Shown here: piece by piece, positions 35,485 to 42,976 of the stretch
Position numbering within the stretch: the first letter of the stretch is position 1
How the letters are laid out: every line of letters starts with the position of its first letter
Source of the DNA: Aureispira anguillae
GTDB lineage: Bacteria > Bacteroidota > Bacteroidia > Chitinophagales > Saprospiraceae
Direction of reading: 5' to 3'
Assembly (NCBI RefSeq): GCF_026000115.1
Contig: NZ_AP026867.1
Location: 5,444,001-5,508,000 of the forward strand
DNA: 64,000 nt
Notes under the pieces: model-generated
The model's database searches: none
What the model saw: only the letters and a program-made list of their open reading frames with translations
Told to the model about the DNA's origin: nothing
Program-made: the position numbers and the translations under genes

Positions 35485-37425
35485 CTAATCAAACAACCTC
35501 CAAGAAATCCCCAAACGAACAACAAAATTAGTCACAGGATGCCGATAAGCTGTAAAGTAATTGCGCTGATACACAAAGTGCAATAAGTTTTCGGCTCGAA
35601 TAAAAAATCTAAATTGCCAAATTCTAAAACTTACATAAGCATCTAACCTTGGGTCAAGGCTTGTGGTAAAACTATTTTGATTGTAAAATGCTCCTGTCAA
35701 CGGTGCATATCCATCCGCTTGATAAGGGGTATGGTAGTAAAATGACAGCCCAACTTTTGCCAACATTGCTCGTTTGAATACATAACTTTGTAGATATAGA
35801 TTATGCTTAAAAAGAAGCTGAGGAATTCTAAAGTAATCTCCTCCTGCCAATACGGGTTGCCAAACAACTTGGTTATCTAAGTGCACTTTCCATATTTTAA
35901 AATCCCCCTGTAGTTTTACCTGTAAAATATTAACAGACTCTGTTGCTTGATGTACTTCGCTAGAATCGTAATACGTCCAATTGGTTAAGGTATGATTGAG
36001 TACTTCGCCTTTAAATTGTAGCCCCCATTGCTTTTTATCAATCTTATAGGTATAACTGCCTCCAAAATTAAGCTCTTGAATTTGCCTAAATAATAGATTG
36101 TTGTCCCAGACCTTATCCCACGAAACATACAGTTGGCGATCAATAAGGTTGGGCTGATAACGTTGAAATAATGCTTGCCCCTCCAAATAACCTAATTTTC
36201 CCATATCGTAACCCACTCGCCCTTTTAAAGAAAAATCTAACTGCCGCTCTGCCCAAGTTAATTGACCTTCTACCCTGTATTTAAATTTAAATTGAGGGTT
36301 GTTTTGGGCAACCAAACCGACTGATATATTGTGAATATTAAAATCAATGGGTTCTTGATAAACGGCATTCCAACTATGTTTCACATAGGCCTTTACCCAA
36401 AGTGGCGCCGAGGTCAAGCTCCCCCCTATTGCCTGTCGAAAACTCAATTCATTTTCTAATAATTGATGTCGAATAAAATGCCGTATCCCTCTTGGATTAA
36501 CACTCGCTAGCCCATACCAACTTCCATCTGTTGGAGGATTGGTATCAAAATACTTGTATCGGTTAAATTGATACGTAATCCGATGACTCCATTCGTTACT
36601 AGCGGCTGTATTCGTTCCCAAAGAATCTACCCTATTGTTGTACAAAAAATGAGTATAACTTACTTCTGTTAGATTGTAATGGGTACTGGCACTTGTGCTT
36701 CGAACATCTTGATTTGCCAAAAAATCATCCGTCAGCCCACCCAAGGTATCCACTATTATTCCACCATTATTTTCATGCTTAACAGCATTGGTTATAAAGT
36801 TGAGATAACCATGGTATTTTGACTTATTGGAAAAATAACGCAAGGTAAAACCTACATTCTGATTGCGGAGTCGTTGATGTTTAAAAAAGCCAGTTTGATT
36901 GGATAAATTATATTGTAATGCCAAATAAAAATTGTCGCTAAACTTATGAGCAAAATCAGCTTTAACTAAATTATTTTTCTGGTTAATCTGAGAATAGTAC
37001 AAATCGGTATAAGGGCGATTATCTTTTATGTTATAGTATTTAATATCCTCCCTATGCAATCGATAATTATCAAATTGATCCAACCCCACTCTAAAACCTC
37101 CTTTTAATTTAGGTTGGTAAAGAACATCAAAACTAGGGGTAGCCAACAAGCCTCCCAAACTAATATACCAGCTTGCATTATTCCAAGTTGGATCAACCGT
37201 TTCAAATTCATGTAAACTAGAATCTACCTGCAATAATTCTGTTGGATTGGTTAAGTAAGAATAATAGACTTTTGTCGTATCTCCTATAATCTTAAATTTG
37301 TTATTCCTTTTAGAAGCAATTTTTTGTTGTGCACTTAGAAAAGAAGTTCCTGCCAAGAAAAAAAGCAAACTGGTAAGTACAATTATTTTCAAGCTACTCA
37401 ATAAGTTATATGTACAATTGATCAA
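35485..37425 (-). CDS. Putative porin, outer-membrane beta barrel
   Basis: 646 residues with signal peptide ('IIVLTSLLFFLAGTSFLSAQ', to about residue 32). The sequence is dominated by alternating aromatic/hydrophobic strands ('NFYLALQYNLSNQTGFF', 'GYLNFITNAVKHENNGG', 'YVSFRIWQFRFFIRAENL') and ends in 'VVRLGISWRLFD', fitting a large barrel. It resembles the 'putative porin' family of Bacteroidota by its N-terminal half ('YYSYLTNPTELLQVDSSLHEF', 'FDVLYQPKLKGGF'). Substrate unknown. Transcribed divergently from the arginine operon across a 620-bp gap. Confidence 0.85.
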   Translation of the reverse strand: MINCTYNLLSSLKIIVLTSLLFFLAGTSFLSAQQKIASKRNNKFKIIGDTTKVYYSYLTNPTELLQVDSSLHEFETVDPTWNNASWYISLGGLLATPSFDVLYQPKLKGGFRVGLDQFDNYRLHREDIKYYNIKDNRPYTDLYYSQINQKNNLVKADFAHKFSDNFYLALQYNLSNQTGFFKHQRLRNQNVGFTLRYFSNKSKYHGYLNFITNAVKHENNGGIIVDTLGGLTDDFLANQDVRSTSASTHYNLTEVSYTHFLYNNRVDSLGTNTAASNEWSHRITYQFNRYKYFDTNPPTDGSWYGLASVNPRGIRHFIRHQLLENELSFRQAIGGSLTSAPLWVKAYVKHSWNAVYQEPIDFNIHNISVGLVAQNNPQFKFKYRVEGQLTWAERQLDFSLKGRVGYDMGKLGYLEGQALFQRYQPNLIDRQLYVSWDKVWDNNLLFRQIQELNFGGSYTYKIDKKQWGLQFKGEVLNHTLTNWTYYDSSEVHQATESVNILQVKLQGDFKIWKVHLDNQVVWQPVLAGGDYFRIPQLLFKHNLYLQSYVFKRAMLAKVGLSFYYHTPYQADGYAPLTGAFYNQNSFTTSLDPRLDAYVSFRIWQFRFFIRAENLLHFVYQRNYFTAYRHPVTNFVVRLGISWRLFD

Positions 37426-37639
37426 TGTTCGTCTAGATTAGATTATTATCCAAAACCCCAAATTACATAGTTTTCAATAAAATCTAGCTTTTTTGAGCAA
37501 TAGCTAACATTACTTTAGTAGATTTTAACAATGATTATCAAAAAATAAAGGCTCGTTGAAAACTAAATCTATTTTTTTTCAAAAAAAGCAGCTAAAAACT
37601 TGTTTGGTAATAAAATAATTCCGTGGTTTGTATTTAGAA

Positions 37640-37696
37640 ATGAACAAATTAACTCCACATATCATCTTACCCACACAACGACCTCGACGACGCTAG
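37640..37696 (+). CDS. Candidate arginine leader peptide 1
   Basis: 18 codons from ATG at 37640 to TAG at 37694: MNKLTPHIILPTQRPRRR. Four of the last five residues are arginine (codons CGA, CGA, CGA, CGC), directly before the stop. It lies about 350 bp upstream of the first gene of the arginine operon on the same strand, the position expected of a leader whose translation responds to charged arginyl-tRNA. No Shine-Dalgarno is visible, which is normal in this phylum. No leader of this kind is known to me for Bacteroidota; the call is inference from codon content and place. Confidence 0.5.
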   Translation: MNKLTPHIILPTQRPRRR

Positions 37697-37774
37697 TCCT
37701 TGCAGGTTTCCTACATCGTTTGTTCCATTTTTTCTACCTTCTTTTTCTTTACTACCATCATATAATCTAACGTC

Positions 37775-37882
37775 ATGCATCTGTATGTTACCACATACCA
37801 AACTCAAGCTACCCTAAGCGAACTTTGTTGTGTCACTCGACGACAACGACCGCAGGGCCGACGATGCATTTCTCGACGATAG
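37775..37882 (+). CDS. Candidate arginine leader peptide 2
   Basis: 35 codons from ATG at 37775 to TAG at 37880. It begins MHLYVTTYQTQATLSELCC and ends VTRRQRPQGRRCISRR. Seven of the last 15 residues are arginine, all CGA. The end (CTCGACGATAGTACC) resembles the end of leader 1 (CTCGACGACGCTAGTCC), so the two may be a tandem duplication of one sensing module. It may instead be repeat-derived DNA that happens to stay open: an ACGACCGCAGGG block is shared with the repeat at 34141. Confidence 0.42.
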   Translation: MHLYVTTYQTQATLSELCCVTRRQRPQGRRCISRR

Positions 37883-37915
37883 TACCACCTAACAGTGTTG
37901 GTTTCATTCACCTGC

Positions 37916-37945
37916 CACAATAAACTTACCAATAAGTTTGTTGTG
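37916..37945 (+). promoter_or_regulatory. Stem-loop in the arginine operon leader
   Basis: CACAATAAACTTA (37916-37928) pairs with TAAGTTTGTTGTG (37933-37945) over 13 positions with one A/G mismatch and a 4-nt CCAA loop, about 100 nt before the GNAT-ArgG start. There is no T run after it, so it is not a classical terminator; its right arm can also pair with upstream ACACAAC (37673-37679) inside leader 1. Confidence 0.5.
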
Positions 37946-38046
37946 CAATTCCTACAACCTAAGATCAACACACAAGATTTTCAATTGGTACATAATCAAA
38001 TCAAAATAAGTATTAATTAAATTTATATTTTTAATATCATTTTAAA

Positions 38047-39828
38047 ATGAACCAGTTTGTCATCACACTAGCAAATAGCCAACACTATCACTATGCTTCG
38101 GATATTTGTAACCTAATTCAAGAGTCCTCAAAAGTCCGTGGTACAGGAATTGCAGGGCGAACGCCCCAACAAGTTCTGCAAAAGATGCAGGAGAACAAAG
38201 GAATTATTGCATTAGCAAACGGGCAATTAGCTGGTTTCTGTTATTTTGAAGTTTGGGAAGATAATCAATTTGTCTCTAATTCGGCATTGATTATCCATCC
38301 TCAATTTCGACGAAAAAACCTAGCACGCCTGATCAAGGAATTCGCCTTCAAAACAGCAAGAGAGCGCTATCCAGACGCTATTTTATTTGGCTTAACAACC
38401 AGTTTGCCCGTTATGAAAATCAACAGTGAATTGGGACTCAAACCCACTGTATTTTCTCAGCTCCCACAAGATCAAAACTTTTGGGAAGGTTGTAAAAGCT
38501 GCGTCAATTTTGACATCCTATCTAGAACACAAAAGCAACATTGTCTCTGTGTCGGGATGCTTTTTGACCCTAAAAAAGAACAACATTCTATTTCTAATAT
38601 CAAACAACCATCAACTATGAAAGTCGTACTTGCATTTAGTGGAGGATTAGACACGTCCTTCTGTGTTCCCTACCTCAAACAGGAAAAAGGACTTGAGGTC
38701 TACACCGCCACTGTTAACACAGGCGGTTTTGACGATTCAAGTCTAAAAAAGATTGAAGCACATGCTTATAAAATTGGGGCAAAAAAGCACAGCACACTTG
38801 AAGCCACTTCAACGTATTATCAACAATGCATTAAATATCTCATTTGGGGCAATGTATTAAGATACAACACCTACCCACTTTCGGTTAGTTCTGAACGTTT
38901 TTTTCAAGCCATAGCATTGGTAGATTATGCCAAAAAAATTGGCGCAGAATACATTGCCCATGGCTCTACAGGAGCAGGAAACGACCAAGTAAGGTTTGAT
39001 TTAGCCATTCAAATATTAGCTCCTGATATAAAAATAATTACCCCGATTAGAAGTCTCCAACTCAGCCGTCAAGACGAGATTGATTACTTAAAAAAACAAG
39101 GCATTCAAATGGATTGGGAGAAAGCAACGTATTCCATCAATAAAGGCTTGTGGGGAACAACTGTTGGGGGTAAAGAAACCCTTACTTCTCATCAGAATTT
39201 ACCAGCTAGTGCTTATCCTTCTCCGCTTACTAAAACAACACCTGAAACCCTCTATATCCATTTCAAGAAAGGAGAAATAATAGGCATCAATCAACGTTTT
39301 TTTGACAACTCTATTGCTGCTATTCAAGCCATTGAAAAAATGGCTAGCGCATTTGCCATTGGTCGAGATACTCATATTGGAGATACTATAATTGGACTAA
39401 AAGGAAGAGTAGGTTTTGAAGCTGCCGCTCCACTCATTATTATAAAATCACATGAATTGTTAGAAAAACACTGTCTCACTAAGTGGCAAATTTATTGGAA
39501 AGAGCAGCTTGCTAATTGGTATGGAATGCTGTTGCATGAAGGGCAATATTTAGATCCCGTTATGCGTGCAATTGAAGCATTTATGGGAACCACCCAAGAG
39601 ACTGTTTCTGGAACGGTAGAAGTGCAATTGCATCCCTATCGCTTTGAATTAGTTGGAATCCAATCGGATCATGATCTCATGCAAGCCAAATTTGGTCAGT
39701 ACGGAGAAAGCAATCAATTATGGACCAGCGATGAAGCTGTCGGTTTTATCAAATTACTATCCAATCCAATCAAATTTTATCACCAAGTTAATGCCTCTGC
39801 ATCCAAAGATATTATCTATGAACACTAA
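38047..39828 (+). CDS. argG: GNAT acetyltransferase fused to argininosuccinate synthase
   Basis: 593 residues in one frame. Residues 1 to about 185 are a GNAT domain ('GFCYFEVWEDNQFVSNSALIIHP', then 'RRKNLARLIKEFAF' with the acetyl-CoA loop, 'GLTTSLPVMKINSELGL'), of the type that sits as a separate gene before argG in other Bacteroidota and is a candidate N-acetylglutamate synthase. ArgG starts at Met191 ('MKVVLAFSGGLDTSFCVPYL', the pyrophosphate loop). It continues with 'ATVNTGGFDDSS', 'YIAHGSTGAGNDQVRFD' and 'YSINKGLWGTTVGGKET'. ArgG joins citrulline and aspartate using ATP. The internal ATG at 38617 could give free ArgG as well. First gene of the arginine operon; its stop overlaps argC by 11 bp. 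Confidence 0.93.
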   Translation: MNQFVITLANSQHYHYASDICNLIQESSKVRGTGIAGRTPQQVLQKMQENKGIIALANGQLAGFCYFEVWEDNQFVSNSALIIHPQFRRKNLARLIKEFAFKTARERYPDAILFGLTTSLPVMKINSELGLKPTVFSQLPQDQNFWEGCKSCVNFDILSRTQKQHCLCVGMLFDPKKEQHSISNIKQPSTMKVVLAFSGGLDTSFCVPYLKQEKGLEVYTATVNTGGFDDSSLKKIEAHAYKIGAKKHSTLEATSTYYQQCIKYLIWGNVLRYNTYPLSVSSERFFQAIALVDYAKKIGAEYIAHGSTGAGNDQVRFDLAIQILAPDIKIITPIRSLQLSRQDEIDYLKKQGIQMDWEKATYSINKGLWGTTVGGKETLTSHQNLPASAYPSPLTKTTPETLYIHFKKGEIIGINQRFFDNSIAAIQAIEKMASAFAIGRDTHIGDTIIGLKGRVGFEAAAPLIIIKSHELLEKHCLTKWQIYWKEQLANWYGMLLHEGQYLDPVMRAIEAFMGTTQETVSGTVEVQLHPYRFELVGIQSDHDLMQAKFGQYGESNQLWTSDEAVGFIKLLSNPIKFYHQVNASASKDIIYEH

Positions 39829-40801
39829 ACCAATTAAAATAGGCATTTTTGGTGGAGCTGGCTATACAGCAGGAGAACTACTGCGTCTATTAATTCATCA
39901 CCCTTTGGTTCAAATTGAATGGATTCACTCCAACAGTCATGCAGGGCAAGCTGTCAGCACGGTACATCGTGATTTATATGACAATATTCAGCTCCATTTT
40001 TCAACAGCCATTACTCCTCAGGTAAATCTTGTATTTCTCTGTGCAGGGCATGGTCGTTCTAAAATGTTAATCTCTGAGTATAAACTGGATCAATATCCTA
40101 TAAAAATTATTGATTTAAGCGCTGACTTTCGAATGGCTTCTGCTCAACATAGTTTTATCTATGGTTTGCCAGCATTAAACAAAAACCAAATTAAAAAGGC
40201 TGACTACATTGCTAATCCTGGTTGTTTTGCAACAGCCATACAATTAGCGTTACTTCCATTGGCAAAAGCCCAATTATTATCAAAAAAGGAAGTACATATA
40301 CAAGCTATTACAGGATCTACTGGAGCAGGACAAGAGCCCAAACCTACGACTCATTTTAGTTGGCGACAAAATAATGTTTCTGTTTACAAGCCATTTGTTC
40401 ATCAGCATTTAGCAGAAATAAAACAAAGCCTTCAACAAGAAGCAAAAGAAAGTGATCTAACGATCAATTTCATTCCCATTCGAGGGGCTTTTAGCAGGGG
40501 AATTTTTGCTAGCATTTATTTGGATAGTAAGCTAACAGAAGCAGAAGCACAACAACTTTTTGAATCCTATTATGCTACTGCGCCTTTTGTCTATCTAACA
40601 ACGCAAAATCCAGATTTAAAACAAGTCGTAAATACCAACAAATGCCTTATCTATCTACAAAAGCACCAAGATAAGTTATTCATCATTAGCGCAATTGACA
40701 ATCTATTAAAAGGCGCTTCTGGGCAAGCCGTTCAGAATATGAATTTATTATTTGATTTCCCAGAAACAATGGGGTTGCAACTCAAAGCCACTGCATTTTA
40801 A
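39818..40801 (+). CDS. argC: N-acetyl-gamma-glutamyl-phosphate reductase
   Basis: 327 residues from the ATG at 39818. The frame is open further upstream, to 39653, but that part lies inside argG and shows no family similarity. N-terminal 'IGIFGGAGYTAGELLRLLIHHP' is the NADPH-binding loop and 'YIANPGCFATAIQLALLPL' carries the catalytic Cys136; 'GSTGAGQEPKPTTHFSW' and 'FIPIRGAFSRGI' are also conserved. It reduces the acyl phosphate made by ArgB to the semialdehyde. The 11-bp overlap with argG implies translational coupling; argD follows after 12 bp. Confidence 0.96.
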   Translation: MNTKPIKIGIFGGAGYTAGELLRLLIHHPLVQIEWIHSNSHAGQAVSTVHRDLYDNIQLHFSTAITPQVNLVFLCAGHGRSKMLISEYKLDQYPIKIIDLSADFRMASAQHSFIYGLPALNKNQIKKADYIANPGCFATAIQLALLPLAKAQLLSKKEVHIQAITGSTGAGQEPKPTTHFSWRQNNVSVYKPFVHQHLAEIKQSLQQEAKESDLTINFIPIRGAFSRGIFASIYLDSKLTEAEAQQLFESYYATAPFVYLTTQNPDLKQVVNTNKCLIYLQKHQDKLFIISAIDNLLKGASGQAVQNMNLLFDFPETMGLQLKATAF

Positions 40802-40813
40802 AACTATAGTATT

Positions 40814-41971
40814 ATGAACTTATTAGATGTTTATCCATTATTTGATCTAGAATTGGTAAAAGGAAAAGGAGCCTATATTTTTGACAAAGCAGGTAAGCCT
40901 TATTTGGATTTTTATGGCGGGCATGGCGTTATTTCTATTGGGCATAACCACCCCCATTATATTCAAAAAATCAACCATCAATTGTCTCAATTGGGTTTCT
41001 ATTCCAATTCTGTACACAATCAACTCCAAACTGATCTAGCAGATCAACTCGGTAAGGTTTCTAATTGTGAGAATTATCAACTTTTTTTGTGCAACTCTGG
41101 AGCAGAAGCAAATGAAAACGCCTTAAAACTAGCCTCTTTTTTGAATCAAAAATCAAAAGTAGTTGCTTTTAAAGGTTCGTTTCATGGGCGTACTTCCCTA
41201 GCTTTAGCCGTTACGGACAATTCTGCGATAAGTGCCCCCATTCACAAAAACAACACAACGACTTTTTTAGATTTTGGCGACTTGTCAGCACTAGAAAAAA
41301 CCCTATCCAAAGGCAACATTTCAGCAGTAATTATAGAAGGCATACAAGGAGTTGGTGGGGTTCAAATTCCTTCTAAAGCATTTATGCAAGCACTGCGTTA
41401 TTATACTCAAAAATACAATTGCTTGTTGATTGTAGATGAAATACAATCTGGTTATGGAAGAACGGGGCATTTCTTTGCGCATCAATACGCCGATGTCCAA
41501 CCTGACATCATTACTGTTGCCAAAGGAATGGGAAATGGCTTCCCCATTGCTGCCATGTTGGTGCATCCCAACCTAAAAGCCCAAAAAGGAATGTTGGGAA
41601 CTACTTTTGGTGGCAATCACTTGGCTTGTGCTGCGGGCTTAGCTGTGCTTGATGTCATAGAACAAGAACAACTTATTCAGAATGCCAATCAACAAGGTGC
41701 TTACTTATTAGAGCAGTTATCATCTTTAGAAGGCATTAAAGAGATTAGAGGCAAAGGGTTAATGATTGGGATTGAATTCGAGCAGTCTATCGTAGATTTA
41801 CGGCAACAGTTACTTTTTGATTATGGTATTTTTACAGGCATTTCTAAAAAAACTATTCTACGGCTTTTACCCCCTTTAACCATTAGCAAAAACGAGATAG
41901 ATTTATTCCTAACTCAATTTAAACAAGCACTTCAAGAATTTACAAAAACCTATTATAAGACCAATTGCTAG
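40814..41971 (+). CDS. argD: Acetylornithine aminotransferase
   Basis: 385 residues, class III PLP aminotransferase. Visible: 'LDFYGGHGVISIGHNHP', 'FLCNSGAEANENALKLA', 'FHGRTSLALAVT', 'LLIVDEIQSGYGRTGHFFAH', and the PLP lysine K237 in 'ITVAKGMGNGFPIAAMLV'; then 'TFGGNHLACAAG' and 'GKGLMIGIEF'. It converts N-acyl-glutamate semialdehyde to N-acyl-ornithine with glutamate as amino donor. It sits between argC (12-bp gap) and argF' (45-bp gap). Confidence 0.96.
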   Translation: MNLLDVYPLFDLELVKGKGAYIFDKAGKPYLDFYGGHGVISIGHNHPHYIQKINHQLSQLGFYSNSVHNQLQTDLADQLGKVSNCENYQLFLCNSGAEANENALKLASFLNQKSKVVAFKGSFHGRTSLALAVTDNSAISAPIHKNNTTTFLDFGDLSALEKTLSKGNISAVIIEGIQGVGGVQIPSKAFMQALRYYTQKYNCLLIVDEIQSGYGRTGHFFAHQYADVQPDIITVAKGMGNGFPIAAMLVHPNLKAQKGMLGTTFGGNHLACAAGLAVLDVIEQEQLIQNANQQGAYLLEQLSSLEGIKEIRGKGLMIGIEFEQSIVDLRQQLLFDYGIFTGISKKTILRLLPPLTISKNEIDLFLTQFKQALQEFTKTYYKTNC

Positions 41972-42016
41972 TTCTAGAATAGCAACAATATTCTAATTTA
42001 TTTCAAAATCAAAATC

Positions 42017-42976
42017 ATGCAACACTTTATCTCCGTCCACGACTTGGAGCAACCCCTTGCTATGCTATACCAAGCACAAAAGTTTAAAAAAGACCCTTTG
42101 ATGGCTAGGCAATTCGGGCAAGGAAAAACCCTTGGTTTATTGTTTTTTAATTCCAGTTTACGAACTCGATTGAGTGTACAAAAAGCGGCACTTAATTTAG
42201 GTTTATCTGTAATGATTATCAATGTAAACCAAGATTCTTGGAACTTAGAATTAGAGGACGGAAGCATTATGAATATGGATCGAGCAGAGCATATAAAAGA
42301 AGCCGCAGCAGTTATTGGTAGCTATTGCGATTTTGTTGGCGTTCGAGCATTTGCAAAATTAGAAAATAGAGCATTTGACTATCAAGAAGTCATCCTGCAA
42401 AAGTTCAAACAATATGCAGGCGTTCCTATCCTAAATTTAGAATCTTCCAGCCTACATCCTCTACAATCTTTTGCGGATTGGTTGACGCTAGAAGAGCATC
42501 GTCCTAAACATCGCCCCAAAATAGTAGTGACTTGGGCTCCCCATCCCAAGGCATTGCCGCAAGCGGTTGTTAATTCATTTTTAGAATGGACACCACTAAT
42601 GAATGCAGAAATAGTCCTTACTCATCCCAAAGGGTACGAATTAGCTCCCAAATTTGTCCAAAATTGCACGATCGAATACAACCAAGAAAAGGCATTTGAA
42701 GGAGCCGACTTTATTTATGCCAAGAATTGGTCTTCGTTCAAGCACTATGGTCAGGTTCTAAATCAGGATGCTAGTTGGAGGATTACCACTAAAAAAATGC
42801 AGCTCACCAACCAAGCAAAATTTATGCACTGTCTCCCTATTCGACGCAATGTAATAGCTGAGGATGCCGTTTTGGACAGTTCTTATGCACTGCACTTACA
42901 ACAAGCAACCAATCGCTGTCCTACAGCACAAGCGGTTTTATTTCAATTATTGTCAAATCTCAAAAACAACCACTGA
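42017..42976 (+). CDS. argF': N-acyl-ornithine carbamoyltransferase (ArgF')
   Basis: 319 residues. Carbamoyl phosphate motif is S-S-L-R-T-R (46-51) and the second motif is H-P-L-Q (147-150), the pattern of the Bacteroidota N-succinyl/N-acetyl-ornithine transcarbamylases rather than ordinary ArgF. Also 'VTWAPHPKALPQAV', 'TIEYNQEKAFEGADFIYAKNW' and 'FMHCLPIRRN'. It carbamoylates acylated ornithine to acyl-citrulline. The residue at position 90, which from the published work on this family decides between acetyl (Glu) and succinyl (Pro), is Ala here ('MDRAEHIKEA'), so the acyl group cannot be assigned from sequence. The stop TGA overlaps the next start (TGATG). Confidence 0.93.
   Translation: MQHFISVHDLEQPLAMLYQAQKFKKDPLMARQFGQGKTLGLLFFNSSLRTRLSVQKAALNLGLSVMIINVNQDSWNLELEDGSIMNMDRAEHIKEAAAVIGSYCDFVGVRAFAKLENRAFDYQEVILQKFKQYAGVPILNLESSSLHPLQSFADWLTLEEHRPKHRPKIVVTWAPHPKALPQAVVNSFLEWTPLMNAEIVLTHPKGYELAPKFVQNCTIEYNQEKAFEGADFIYAKNWSSFKHYGQVLNQDASWRITTKKMQLTNQAKFMHCLPIRRNVIAEDAVLDSSYALHLQQATNRCPTAQAVLFQLLSNLKNNH

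Noticed and set aside
37630-38046. tRNA or known riboswitch in the arginine leader
   Set aside because: No cloverleaf, no T-loop sequence and no riboswitch core that I recognise; the short frames and hairpin are the only structure seen.
39653-39817. Upstream extension of the argC frame
   Set aside because: The 55 extra residues lie inside argG and show no ArgC similarity; the ATG at 39818 gives the normal N-terminal NADPH loop.
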